From: Sorangium cellulosum So ce56 | GTDB lineage: Bacteria > Myxococcota_A > Polyangia > Polyangiales > Polyangiaceae | Assembly: GCF_000067165.1 (NCBI RefSeq) | Contig: NC_010162.1 | Location: 744,001 to 808,000 of the forward strand | Length of the DNA: 64,000 nucleotides | Direction of reading: 5' to 3' | In this document: one piece after another, positions 18,723 to 27,860 of the stretch | Layout of the letters: each line of letters opens with the position of its first letter | Position numbering within the stretch: the stretch's first letter is position 1 | Notes under the pieces: model-generated | The model's database searches: none | Seen by the model: the letters and a program-made list of their open reading frames with translations, nothing else | Told to the model about the DNA's origin: nothing | Translations under genes and position numbers: made by a program

Positions 18723-19184
18723 TCAGCCCCCCGGCGAAGGCACCCCCTCCGGCGATGCCTTCTTCGGTCCAAGCAGGACCGTAGCCACGAACGTGTATGC
18801 AGCGAGCAGCAGCCCCCCCATGACGGGCGTGAACGCGGGGATGACCTGACGAATCACGCCCCCAGTCGCGAACACCCACACGACGAACGAGAACATGGAC
18901 AGCGTGAGCTGCAATGGGCTTGTGACCTGCTCGATCCGCCACAGGTAAAGCGGCGTCCCCACCAGGAAAAGCGAGAAGAGCAGCCAGAAAACTGGCACGA
19001 GCGGCACCTGATCCGCTCCGGCCTGGAGGAGGCCGTCGATCACGAGGAACGTGCCGATGACCTCGCTCGGGATCAGCTTGACGAGCCGCTGCGTGAAGGT
19101 GTCCGTCGGAGGAGGCTCGCCGCCCGCCCGCTTGGCTGCCGAGCGAGCTCGCATAACGTCGTTGCGTACAATCTCACGTCCCAT
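18723..19184 (-). CDS. Small four-helix membrane protein, unknown
   Basis: This 153-residue protein has about four hydrophobic segments. They begin near VIGTFLVIDGLL, FWLLFSLFLVG, LSMFSFVVWVFA and GGLLLAAYTFVATVLLG. A charged cytosolic-type N-terminus and a short Pro/Gly tail flank them. The ATG at 19184 (MGREIVRN) is preferred; upstream in-frame codons are not conserved-looking. The family is not recognised. It sits between the large exported protein and the HAD-like gene on the same strand. Confidence 0.75.
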   Translation of the reverse strand: MGREIVRNDVMRARSAAKRAGGEPPPTDTFTQRLVKLIPSEVIGTFLVIDGLLQAGADQVPLVPVFWLLFSLFLVGTPLYLWRIEQVTSPLQLTLSMFSFVVWVFATGGVIRQVIPAFTPVMGGLLLAAYTFVATVLLGPKKASPEGVPSPGG

Positions 19185-19233
19185 AAGACCCTCGTATCGC
19201 AGAGTGGCTTGTCCAGGCTCGGACGGCCGGTGA

Positions 19234-20130
19234 TCACAGAATGGAGTACCGGCGGCGGCGCAGGGCCATGTCACCGGCGGGGGCAGGCTCCAGCGTATGC
19301 GTGGCGCCCGGGGGCAGCTCGGCACCCGCCGGTGCAATCATGGCATTATCCTCGAGAACACGTCTGTACAGGTCCGCGTCCGCGCGCGCATCCACCGGGG
19401 ATCCGTCGACCGCGAGCGCTGCGATGTCGCCGGACCGGGCGAGCGTGATGTCGGCGGCGACGGGCGTCGGGGTATCCAGGGCGTCGCCGACCATCGCGGA
19501 GATGCGCGCGCCGCCGTCGCTCGCGTCCGCGATGGATTCGACGCGAAGGAGCCGCCGCCCGAACCTGCGTTCGAGCCGCAGATCGAGCGCGGGCCGCAGC
19601 GCCTCGGCGTCGCGGATCCCGAGGGCGCGCGCAAGGATGAGCGGGCCTGCGGACCACACGTCGAAATCGCCGTCAGGACCGAATCGGAGCGCGTGCATCC
19701 CGAGAGCGCGGCACGCGCCGACGTGCTCGGCGCTCTCGGTGACGAAGAGGCACGCGTCAAGCCGAGGCGCCACGCCGAGGCGCTCCAGGGCGAGCTCGAA
19801 GACGGCGCGATGCGGCTTGCGCACGCCGGCCTGCGTCGACAGCGTGATCCGCTGCTCGGGAGGCTGAAAGTACGAGGCCAACCCGAGATGGCTCAGCATG
19901 TCGACGTATTCGTGGAAGAGTCGCTCGATCTCGACGGGCCCGGAGCCCAGGGCTGGCATCGTGAAATTGGAGACGAGCGCCACGGGGAGCCGTTGCCCAG
20001 AGCTCGTTCGAAAACCAGAGACCACATCGAGCGCTCTTGCGGCGTCCGGGAGCACGACTCCGCCGTACTCGAGGGTGCCCCCCAAATCCAGCAGGAGGAC
20101 GCTTGGCGGGAGGATGGTGTGGATATCCAT
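19234..20130 (-). CDS. HAD-superfamily hydrolase-like protein with altered motif I
   Basis: This 298-residue protein has the HAD fold pattern: motif I LLLDLGGT, motif II VSNF, motif III Lys in RKPHRAVFELAL, and motif IV in the ESAEHVGACRALGM region. The second Asp of the usual DxD signature is replaced by Gly (D-L-G-G-T), which removes the general acid/base of most phosphatases. It may be inactive as a phosphatase or use different chemistry. The last 110 residues form a separate domain I do not recognise. Confidence 0.72.
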   Translation of the reverse strand: MDIHTILPPSVLLLDLGGTLEYGGVVLPDAARALDVVSGFRTSSGQRLPVALVSNFTMPALGSGPVEIERLFHEYVDMLSHLGLASYFQPPEQRITLSTQAGVRKPHRAVFELALERLGVAPRLDACLFVTESAEHVGACRALGMHALRFGPDGDFDVWSAGPLILARALGIRDAEALRPALDLRLERRFGRRLLRVESIADASDGGARISAMVGDALDTPTPVAADITLARSGDIAALAVDGSPVDARADADLYRRVLEDNAMIAPAGAELPPGATHTLEPAPAGDMALRRRRYSIL

Positions 20131-20185
20131 GGCGCGTGCTCCTAGACTCCAGAAGGTGGCTCGCCGCAGATCGCGAGCGTCGTTA

Positions 20186-21661
20186 TCAGAGCTGGGCGGG
20201 TTGCGGGCGGCGCGGGATGCAATCGATGCGGCGCCGATACAAGGTCACCGTGCCCTGCTCATCGACGAGCTCGTGGGTCTTGAACGACGAACGATCGAAG
20301 ACCGTGAGGGCAGGATCTGCGAAGCCCTTTGGATCGAGACGGCCGCGCCGCAGGAGGTCCTCGAAGAACGCCCGCGCCGCGTCCTCGGGCGAGGCGACTG
20401 CGACGTCGCCGACCGACTTCGAAGCCCCAGCGACGCTGAAGCGCCGCTGCGCGGACGGCGCCTGCACGCGGATCGTGGGCACCTTGAGGCCGTAGCCCGA
20501 CACGTCGAGATCGTGGGGCACAGGCTGCCCGCCCAGCCCAGCGGCCACGCCGACCGGCGCGTGAGCCGTCGCGACGGTCACGGCGCCCGGGATGGAGAGC
20601 AGGCCGTGGCGGACGAGCCCGACCTTGATCGCTTCGGCATACCCTTGGTCCTTCTTCATCGCCGCGCGGAGCAGGTGTGCGCCCACCTGGCTCATGTAGC
20701 TGGGAACGATCGGCGAGCTCCGGACGGCTTCGACGAGCAGGGACGCCATGTCCCGGCTCACCTCCAGGAGGTCCTCTTCCTTCTGTCCCGGCCGGCTGGC
20801 GAACATCCCGGCGAGCGCGTCGAGGAACGCGGCCGTAAAGACGCGCGAGAACGAGTGCGGCTCCGACGTGAGCATCGTGGCAGGACCGGACGTCGGCAGC
20901 TCGTCCGCGGACTGGTAAAAGAACGAATTGGCGGCGTTGCGGAGACAGTCGTGCTCGACGGCGCTGGCGCTGAACTGTCGAATGGCCCAGCCGAGCTGCT
21001 CAGCCAGGCGCGAGAGGCGTGAAGATCGATTGAGGTGACCTTCGGTCTCCGCGAGCACCGCCGCGCGCATCGAGGGGAGCTGCAAGTTGACGAGGATCGC
21101 GCTCATGTCGCCGAACGACTCGTGGAACGCGTCAACCTCGATGGACATGGCATTCCAGAGCCCGGCCCCAATGCTGTCGAGCACCGCGTGACCGTACTCG
21201 TGGCTGACGATGTCCGGGCTCTCGCCGGAGAACACGGTCGAGCCGAGCACCGTTCCGTGAAAGAACGTGAGCGCCTGCCGATCGTAAAAGGCATTCAGAT
21301 CGATCCCAGCATCGAGGATGACGTCGAGGGTGGGACCGACGCTCGGATTCCACGTCGCTTTCTGAGGGAGGATGGCTCCCCAGAAGTCGGAGCAGCGACG
21401 GAGCGCAGCGGCGGCTCCCCAGAAACGAAATCCGGGCGTGCCCTCCGGGAAACGATCCCGTGCAGGCGCAGGGTTCATGACGATCTTCGTGGGCAGCGGC
21501 TGATCCTCGATCAGGGGGAAGGGGACGCTCACGAGCACGCCGCGCGTATCGGGGGCGCCGGGATCGTCTTCCCACGTCGAGCACAATGCAGCATTCGAGT
21601 TAGGGTCCGATTGAGAGACATCGTTGGGTCCGGGCATGGCAAGCCTCACGGTCGAGGGCAT
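20186..21661 (-). CDS. Zinc metallopeptidase-like protein (gluzincin, HEYGH)
   Basis: This 491-residue protein contains SHEYGHAV (H154, E155, H158) and, 22 residues on, HESFGDM with E181. The spacing and second motif resemble the HExxH...E zinc site of thermolysin-like (M4/M36) peptidases. No signal peptide is visible. The C-terminal third (after about residue 370) lacks motifs I know. ATG 21661 and ATG 21637 are both possible starts. The substrate is unknown. It is the first gene of the minus-strand cluster that ends with the S8 protease. Confidence 0.75.
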   Translation of the reverse strand: MPSTVRLAMPGPNDVSQSDPNSNAALCSTWEDDPGAPDTRGVLVSVPFPLIEDQPLPTKIVMNPAPARDRFPEGTPGFRFWGAAAALRRCSDFWGAILPQKATWNPSVGPTLDVILDAGIDLNAFYDRQALTFFHGTVLGSTVFSGESPDIVSHEYGHAVLDSIGAGLWNAMSIEVDAFHESFGDMSAILVNLQLPSMRAAVLAETEGHLNRSSRLSRLAEQLGWAIRQFSASAVEHDCLRNAANSFFYQSADELPTSGPATMLTSEPHSFSRVFTAAFLDALAGMFASRPGQKEEDLLEVSRDMASLLVEAVRSSPIVPSYMSQVGAHLLRAAMKKDQGYAEAIKVGLVRHGLLSIPGAVTVATAHAPVGVAAGLGGQPVPHDLDVSGYGLKVPTIRVQAPSAQRRFSVAGASKSVGDVAVASPEDAARAFFEDLLRRGRLDPKGFADPALTVFDRSSFKTHELVDEQGTVTLYRRRIDCIPRRPQPAQL

Positions 21662-22319
21662 TTCGTCTCGTCCTGCCGGACTTCCGTCGTCGTGGCAGGC
21701 GCCTTATCGCCATGGCAACCCGTGTGCCAACGCGAGCGGAGCCGATCAAGCAACCACGCTCGTGGGACTGCGCTCCAACCGAGCTCGCGCGCCGTGAAGA
21801 CATCATCGATGGGCGCAAATTCGATTCGTCGGGCGACACGCCGAGCCATTTCGATATGTCGGCCGACGCCAGAGCGGTGGTCGCCGCGGATCTGCCGGCC
21901 GGCAGATCGCCCGGCATGCCGCCGACAGATCGGGCGATCTGCCGGCCGACAGATCGCCCGGCATGCCGCCGACAGATCGGGCGATCTGCCGGCTGACAGA
22001 TCGCCCGGCATGCCGGCCGACAGATCGGCGCCCGCGGGTAGAGAAGAAGCGCCGGGCTGCCGGCGCGACACCGGCGTTTTCACCGTTTGTGAAGCCTTGA
22101 TGGCCGGAATGTTCTCGCTCGCGCGCGCTCCGACGGGGCCGACGGGCGCGTGGGTCGCGGCGAACGGCGGCGCCCAGGGTGCATTGGACGCGGGGAACGG
22201 GCGACGGTTTCGTCACAACCCTCGCGCGCGCGAGAGAAGAATGGCACACCTGGATTTCAGTTGGATGAATTTGTTTTGAGCATGACACACGTTGGTGGGA
22301 CGCGGTAGCATGGCGCCCC
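21662..22319. promoter_or_regulatory. Divergent intergenic region before the kinase operon
   Basis: About 660 bases separate the metallopeptidase (minus) from the kinase gene (plus). Open frames cross it but have no recognisable protein character, and the middle is filled by the palindromic repeat array described separately. The last 70 bases before the kinase start are AT-rich for this genome and probably hold its promoter; I could not assign clear -35/-10 boxes. Confidence 0.5.
21889..22028. repeat. 47-bp tandem array of palindromic units
   Basis: The array opens with the perfect 20-bp palindrome GATCTGCCGGCCGGCAGATC (21889-21908). A 47-bp unit then repeats: copies at 21903-21949 and 21950-21996 are nearly identical, and a partial third runs from 21997 to about 22028. 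Each unit contains CAGATCGCCCGGCATGCC and CAGATCGGGCGATCTG segments that pair with themselves and with neighbours. It lies about 300 bases upstream of the kinase start, in non-coding DNA. Confidence 0.92.
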
Positions 22320-25300
22320 GTGGCAACGGCTGAATTAGGAGACGCCCCCCTCCCCACCGCCATTGGACCGTATCGGATCCGCGGGATCCTGGGGCGCGGT
22401 GGGATGGGGGTGGTCTACCACGGCGAGCACGAGCAGACGGGCGCGGCAGCCGCGGTCAAGACGGTCTTCGTGCCCGTCGAGACGTCGCTGGGCAGCATCC
22501 GGCGGGAGATCCACGCGCTGACGCGCGTCCGGCACCCGGGCATCGTGAGGATCCTGGGCCAGGGCGTCGCGGGCGGGCTGCCGTGGTACGCGATGGAGCT
22601 GCTCCAAGGTCGAACGCTTCAGGACCACATCGTCGAGCTCTGGGAGGGGGTGGAGAGCCAGCGCGCGCCGACGGTGGATTCGGAGCGGACCATTCCGCGA
22701 AGCGCGGGGACGCTCTCGGACGGAGGGACGGTGACGTGGAAGCGAAGGGGGACGCCGCCGCTGCTGACGATGCTCTCCTTGATGCGGAAGCTCTGCCGGC
22801 CGCTGTCGTTCCTTCACGGCAGCGGGCTCGTGCACCGCGATCTGAAGCCCGCGAACGTGTTCGTTCGCGCGGACAGCACGCCGGTGCTGGTGGACTTCGG
22901 CATCTCCACCCACTTCGGCGGCGCGCGCGGGCGCGAGACGCTGGAGCAGGCCGAGTTCGCCGGCACCCCCCGGTACATGGCGCCCGAGCAGATCCTCGGC
23001 GAGCCCGTAGACGCGCGGGCAGATCTCTATGCGCTCGGGTGCATTCTCTACCAATGCATCACCGGCGGCCCGCCCTTCCAGGGCGCTCAGCCGGTCCTCT
23101 TGTTCCAGCAGCACCTCTATCAACCGCCCCGGCCGCCCTCGCTCCTCGTCGACGGCATCCCCGCGCAGCTCGAGGAGCTCTTGCTGCGGCTCCTCGAGAA
23201 GAAGCCGCAGGATCGGTTGGGGCACGCCGACGACCTCGCCGCGATGCTCGGTGAGCTCGGGGCCGAGGACTGGACCGCACCGGACCTGCCCAAGGCCGAG
23301 CTCTACATCTATCGGCCCACGTTTTCCGGGCGCAACGAAGCCCTGCGGCGCATCGAGGGGGTGCTCGCGAGCGCCTTCAAGGGCGACGGATCCTGCCTAT
23401 TCCTTGGCGGCGAGAGCGGAATCGGCAAGACCCGCCTCGCCATGGAGGCCGCCGCGCTCGCGAGCAAGCGGGGGTTTGGGGTGATCATGAGCGAGTGCGT
23501 CGCTGAGTCCGGTGGCGATGGCGCGCTCGGCGGCGCGCCGCTGCACCCCTTCCGCCCTTCGATGCTCGCCATCGCGGACCGCTGCCGCGAGCACGGCGAC
23601 GTGGAGTGCGCGTCGTTGCTCGGGGACGGCGCGAAGGTGCTCGCGCTCTACGAGCCTTCGATCCTGGACATCCCCTGGGTGGCGCGGCTACCGGACCCGC
23701 CGCCGCTCCCGCCGGAGCAGGCGCGCCAGCGCGTGTTCGACACGCTGGCGCGCGCGATCTATGCGCTCGCCGAGCGCCGGTGCCTGCTCATCGTCATCGA
23801 CGACCTCCAATGGGCCGACGAGCTGTCGCTCGCGTTTCTGGAGCACCTCGCCAGCAAGGGTTTGGCCGATCGAAAGCTGCTGATCCTGGGGACTTACCGG
23901 CTGGAGGAGATCTCGGCCGACCTGGCGCCGATCGTGCGCGCGCCCTGGGCGCAGCACCTCGAGCTCGGCCGCTTGAGCGACGCGAGCGTAGGAGAGATGG
24001 TCTCGGGCATGCTCGCGCTGGCCGATCCGCCGCGCGATCTGGTGGAGCTCGTCGCCGGCAGCGCCGAAGGGAACCCGTTCTTCGTGGCCGAGTACCTGCG
24101 GGCGGCGATCGGCGAACGGCTGGTGACGCGCGATCGGACAGGGCGGTGGCGGGTGCACGAGCGTGCCGAGGGGGATCACGGGCCGCCCGCGTCGTTGCCG
24201 CTGCCCACGGTGCTCGCGGACCTCATCGATCGCAGGCTGTCGGCGCTCGGGGGGCCGGCGCGGAGGCTGGCGGAGTGGGCGTCGGTGCTGGGGCGGGAGT
24301 TCGATGGCGAGCTGCTCGCGGCGGCGTCGGGGCTGGAGGACACGGCGCTGCTCGATGCGCTGGAGACGCTGCGGGTGCGGCAGGTGATCGAGGAGCACTC
24401 GCCCGGGCGGCTGCGCTTCGTGCACGACAAGATCCGGGAGATCGGGTACGAGCGCATCCTGGAGGAGCAGCGCCGCGCGCTGCACGGCCGAGCCGCGGCC
24501 GCGATCGAGGCGCGGTCGCCCGGCGCGCCGGAGCTCCACGCACAGCTCGCGCACCACTTCGCGAGGGCCGAGGTGCACGACAGGGCGAGCGTCCACTTCG
24601 CGTGCGCCGGCGATCGGGCCCGCGAGGTGCATGCGAACGGCGAGGCGATCGCGTCCTACCGGAGCGCCCTCACGGAGGCGCAGGCGGCGCGCGCCTTGGG
24701 GGCCGCAGGCGCGGGGGTGCCGCTCGATCCCGAAGAGCGCGTGCATGAGGGCCTCGGCGACGTGCTCGCGATCACGGGCCGCCAGGAGGAGGCGCGGGCG
24801 GGGTACACCCAGGCGCTCGCGCGGACGCCAGAGGGAGACGGCCTCGCGCGCGCGCGGCTGCACCGCAAGATCGGCAAGACCTGGGAGACGCACCACCGCC
24901 ACGAGGAGGCGCTGCGGTGCTACGCGCTCGCCGAGGCGGCGCTCGGGGCGGCGCCGCCGGAGGGCGGCGGCGAGGCCGCGGACGCGTGGTGGCACGCGTG
25001 GGTGCACGTGCAGATGGATCGGACGTGGGTCCACTACTGGCTGGCGCAGGTCGACGCGCTCGCCGCGCTGGTCGAGCAGGTGCGCCCGCACGTGGAGCGG
25101 CGCGGCACGCCGCGGCAGCGCATGCAGTTCTTCCAGGCGGTCATGCACATGGATCTGCGGCGCGATCGCTACGTCGCCTCAGACGAGACCGCGCGCTACG
25201 CGCGCGCGTCCATGGCGGCCAGCGAGGAGACGGGCGACCCGAACGAGATCGCCGGGGCGCGCTTCGCGCTCGGCTTCACGCTGCTCTTCCACGGCGATCT

Positions 25301-25832
25301 CTCGGAGGCGGAGGCGGAGCTCGACGCGGCGCTGCGCGACGCCGAGCGGTTGGGCGACGTGACCCTGCAATCGCGATGCCTCGCCTACCTGATGATGACG
25401 CACCGAAGGCGCCGCGCGATCGCCCGGACCCGCGCGCTGGCCGTGCAGACCCTGTCGGTCGCGACCGAGGGCAAGATGATCGATTATGTCGGCGCGGCGC
25501 GCGCGAACTTCGGCTGGGTGGTGTTCTGCGAGGGCGATCGGGCGAGCGCAGAGTCGCGCCTGCAGACGGCGCTCGAGACGTGGCGATCCCTCGCCTACGA
25601 CTACCCGTTCCAGTGGATGGCGCTCCTGCCCCTCATCGCGATCGCGACCGCCGACGGCAGGATCGACGATGCCGTGGCCCACGCACGCGCGGCGCTCGAT
25701 CCGAAGCAACAGCGCCTCCCCGACGCGGTCGCGCTTCCCCTCCAGGAGGCGGTCGCTGCGGCCCGGGAGGACGATGCGCGGGCGCACCTCGAACGATCGT
25801 GCTCGGTCGCTCGCGGGCTCGCTTATTGCTAA
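22320..25832 (+). CDS. Ser/Thr protein kinase fused to AAA ATPase and TPR-like tail
   Basis: This 1170-residue fusion begins with a PknB-type kinase domain (about 15-285): GRGGMGVVY, AVKT for the Lys, HRDLKPANVF, DFGIST and MAPEQ are all present, so it should be active. An AAA/STAND-type ATPase follows, with Walker A GGESGIGKT (near 362) and Walker B LLIVIDDLQWAD. The rest is helical and TPR-like (about 740-1170). The start is the GTG at 22320. A gap of 49 bases separates it from the 235-aa/YcaO/TfuA trio, so it is probably their co-transcribed regulator. Confidence 0.9.
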   Translation: MATAELGDAPLPTAIGPYRIRGILGRGGMGVVYHGEHEQTGAAAAVKTVFVPVETSLGSIRREIHALTRVRHPGIVRILGQGVAGGLPWYAMELLQGRTLQDHIVELWEGVESQRAPTVDSERTIPRSAGTLSDGGTVTWKRRGTPPLLTMLSLMRKLCRPLSFLHGSGLVHRDLKPANVFVRADSTPVLVDFGISTHFGGARGRETLEQAEFAGTPRYMAPEQILGEPVDARADLYALGCILYQCITGGPPFQGAQPVLLFQQHLYQPPRPPSLLVDGIPAQLEELLLRLLEKKPQDRLGHADDLAAMLGELGAEDWTAPDLPKAELYIYRPTFSGRNEALRRIEGVLASAFKGDGSCLFLGGESGIGKTRLAMEAAALASKRGFGVIMSECVAESGGDGALGGAPLHPFRPSMLAIADRCREHGDVECASLLGDGAKVLALYEPSILDIPWVARLPDPPPLPPEQARQRVFDTLARAIYALAERRCLLIVIDDLQWADELSLAFLEHLASKGLADRKLLILGTYRLEEISADLAPIVRAPWAQHLELGRLSDASVGEMVSGMLALADPPRDLVELVAGSAEGNPFFVAEYLRAAIGERLVTRDRTGRWRVHERAEGDHGPPASLPLPTVLADLIDRRLSALGGPARRLAEWASVLGREFDGELLAAASGLEDTALLDALETLRVRQVIEEHSPGRLRFVHDKIREIGYERILEEQRRALHGRAAAAIEARSPGAPELHAQLAHHFARAEVHDRASVHFACAGDRAREVHANGEAIASYRSALTEAQAARALGAAGAGVPLDPEERVHEGLGDVLAITGRQEEARAGYTQALARTPEGDGLARARLHRKIGKTWETHHRHEEALRCYALAEAALGAAPPEGGGEAADAWWHAWVHVQMDRTWVHYWLAQVDALAALVEQVRPHVERRGTPRQRMQFFQAVMHMDLRRDRYVASDETARYARASMAASEETGDPNEIAGARFALGFTLLFHGDLSEAEAELDAALRDAERLGDVTLQSRCLAYLMMTHRRRRAIARTRALAVQTLSVATEGKMIDYVGAARANFGWVVFCEGDRASAESRLQTALETWRSLAYDYPFQWMALLPLIAIATADGRIDDAVAHARAALDPKQQRLPDAVALPLQEAVAAAREDDARAHLERSCSVARGLAYC

Positions 25833-25881
25833 GCGCCGGCACGGTACGCCGGATGCATAGGGAAGCGCGAGGAGAGAACCA

Positions 25882-26589
25882 ATGACGAACAACGATCGAA
25901 ATGCCCCCTGCTACCTGCACGCCGTCATTCAGGTCAAACCGGGTCGTCTGGAGGAGTTCCGTCGTCTCACGGAAGAGATGCGGACGCTGCTTGGCGAGAA
26001 GTTTGGCGTGAAGCTCGCGGCCAGCTTTCAAGCGGCTTCGAGCCCGGACAAGATCGTCAATGTGTGGGCTGTACCCAGCCGCGAGACGCTCGAGCAGCTG
26101 AATAGGGCGGCTCCCGACGAACCCCTGATCCAAGCCTATGAGGCGTGCATCGAGCGCGAGGAGGTCGACGCGTTCGTCGCTTTCCGCCACGACGCGCCCG
26201 GCGCCGCGGAACCTCCCGCGCCTCCGGCGGCGGCCGCGCCGAACACGGCCAACACGCGATCCACGCCGATCGAGCTCACGCCCGAGATCGCGCGCGCGAT
26301 CATGGGAACTGGCAGGCGCAGTATATCGTCGGATAGCGATCAAACCATCCTGATCGCAGGCGACGACGGCCAGATTCACCAGCTCCTCAGGGAGGAATGG
26401 TCGGCCACGCAGACGCTTGCAGGAGATGCGAAGGATTGGGTTGAGCAGAACATGCTCCGCAACGGGGTCACGCTGGCGAACCTGCCGGTCGATGTGCTCG
26501 ATCCGTTCTTCGCTTGCTACTTGCTCAACCTGGCGATGATCAGGGAGCCGCCGGCGCAGACCGAGCGCAGAGCCAGGCGCAAGCCATGA
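25882..26589 (+). CDS. Unknown 235-aa partner of the YcaO-TfuA pair
   Basis: Residues 1-98 look like a ferredoxin-fold Dabb/NIPSNAP-type domain: YLHAVIQVKPGRLEEF, then a helix, then KIVNVWAVPSRETLE. An Ala/Pro linker (about 110-130) joins it to a C-terminal region of about 100 residues. That region starts ELTPEIARAIMGTG and ends with FFACYLLNLAMIREPP and a basic tail. A GAGGAGAG ribosome binding site precedes the ATG. The stop overlaps the YcaO start (ATGA). Tight coupling suggests a dedicated substrate, scaffold or recognition protein for YcaO-TfuA; which one cannot be decided. The domain likeness is my inference. Confidence 0.78.
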   Translation: MTNNDRNAPCYLHAVIQVKPGRLEEFRRLTEEMRTLLGEKFGVKLAASFQAASSPDKIVNVWAVPSRETLEQLNRAAPDEPLIQAYEACIEREEVDAFVAFRHDAPGAAEPPAPPAAAAPNTANTRSTPIELTPEIARAIMGTGRRSISSDSDQTILIAGDDGQIHQLLREEWSATQTLAGDAKDWVEQNMLRNGVTLANLPVDVLDPFFACYLLNLAMIREPPAQTERRARRKP

Positions 26590-27860
26590 GCGAGCCCGTG
26601 GCGCAGCAGCCCGCGGCAGCGGGCCAAGCTGCCTTCGCATTCAAGCAGTTCCGGGACGGGACCCATCGCCTTGTGCCGCCCGCTGAGACGGTCGAGCGGC
26701 TGCGTCCCCTGCTGCCCGCGCTCGGGATTACGCGCGTCGCCAACGTTACGGGGCTGGACATCCTCGGAATCCCCGTCGTGATGGTCTGCCGCCCAAACGC
26801 GCGCTCGCTCTCGGTTTCCCAGGGCAAAGGCGTCGATCTCGCCGCAGCCAAGGCCTCCGGGATCATGGAGGCCACGGAGCTTTACCACGCCGAGCGCATC
26901 ACCTCCCCGCTGAAGCTCGGCTCCCTCGAGGAGCTGCGCTTCACGCATCGGTTGGCGGACGTCAGGCTCCTACCGCAGCGCGCCTTCAGCACGTTCCACC
27001 CGAGCGCCCCGCTGCTCTGGATCGAGGCGCTCGACTGGATGCGCAGCGAGCCGCTCTGGGTCCCCTTCGAGCTCGTGCACACGAACTACACGCTGCCGCT
27101 CCCCACGGGCAGCGGCGCGTTTCTGACGAGCTCTACCGGCCTCGCCTCGGGCAATCATCCGCTCGAGGCCGTCAGCCACGGCATCTGCGAGGCGGTGGAG
27201 CGCGACGCGGGGACGCTCTGGAGCCTGCTGGACGGGGGCTCGCGCCGCGCCACGCGGCTCGACCTCGCCACGGTGGACGACGCGGGCTGCAGAACGCTGC
27301 TGGACCGCTGCGAGCGCGCGGGGCTCGACGTGGCGGCGTGGGACATCCGCTCGGACATCGACATCGCGGCGTTCCGCTGCATGATCGCGGAGCGCTCGCC
27401 GGGCGGCCTGAGCTCGCTCTACCCAGCGGCGGGGATGGGCTGCCACCCCGCGCGCGAGGTGGCGCTGTCGCGCGCGCTGACCGAGGCCGTCCAGAGCCGC
27501 ATGACGATGATCAGCGGCTCGCGCGACGATATGAGTCGCGCCGACTACGAGCGGCGGCTGGACCCCGAGCTGCATCGCCGGGTCCTGCAAGATATGCGTG
27601 ATGGAGCGCCGGGCCGGCGTTTTCAAGACGTGCCCACGCGCGAGATCACGACCTTCGAGGAAGACATCCGCTGGGAGCTCGAGCAACTGCGCACCGCCGG
27701 CATCGAGCAGGTCGCCGTGGTCGATCTCACGAAGGCGGAGATCGGAATTCCGGTGGTGCGTGTCGTCATCCCGGGGCTGGAGACGATCGGCGGGCTGCCT
27801 GGCTACGTCCCCGGAGCGCGCGCGCGCGCACGCTGGACCGCACGGGAGGGCAAACGATGA
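26586..27860 (+). CDS. ycaO: YcaO-domain ATP-dependent modification enzyme (TfuA-type)
   Basis: This 424-residue YcaO protein belongs to the family that activates peptide-backbone amides with ATP, giving azolines or, with TfuA, thioamides. Visible ATP-site blocks are SVSQGKGVDLAAAKASG leading into MEATELYHAE, ASGNHPLEAVSHGICEAVERDA, and ALTEAVQSRMTMISGSRDD. The last I associate with TfuA-partnered YcaOs. The proline-rich C-terminal tail of azoline-forming YcaOs is absent. Both ends overlap neighbours as ATGA, so it is made together with the 235-aa protein and TfuA. Confidence 0.93.
   Translation: MSEPVAQQPAAAGQAAFAFKQFRDGTHRLVPPAETVERLRPLLPALGITRVANVTGLDILGIPVVMVCRPNARSLSVSQGKGVDLAAAKASGIMEATELYHAERITSPLKLGSLEELRFTHRLADVRLLPQRAFSTFHPSAPLLWIEALDWMRSEPLWVPFELVHTNYTLPLPTGSGAFLTSSTGLASGNHPLEAVSHGICEAVERDAGTLWSLLDGGSRRATRLDLATVDDAGCRTLLDRCERAGLDVAAWDIRSDIDIAAFRCMIAERSPGGLSSLYPAAGMGCHPAREVALSRALTEAVQSRMTMISGSRDDMSRADYERRLDPELHRRVLQDMRDGAPGRRFQDVPTREITTFEEDIRWELEQLRTAGIEQVAVVDLTKAEIGIPVVRVVIPGLETIGGLPGYVPGARARARWTAREGKR

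Noticed and set aside
25833..25881. Short precursor peptide gene between the kinase and the 235-aa gene
   Set aside because: The gap is only 49 bases and includes the ribosome binding site, leaving no room for a precursor.
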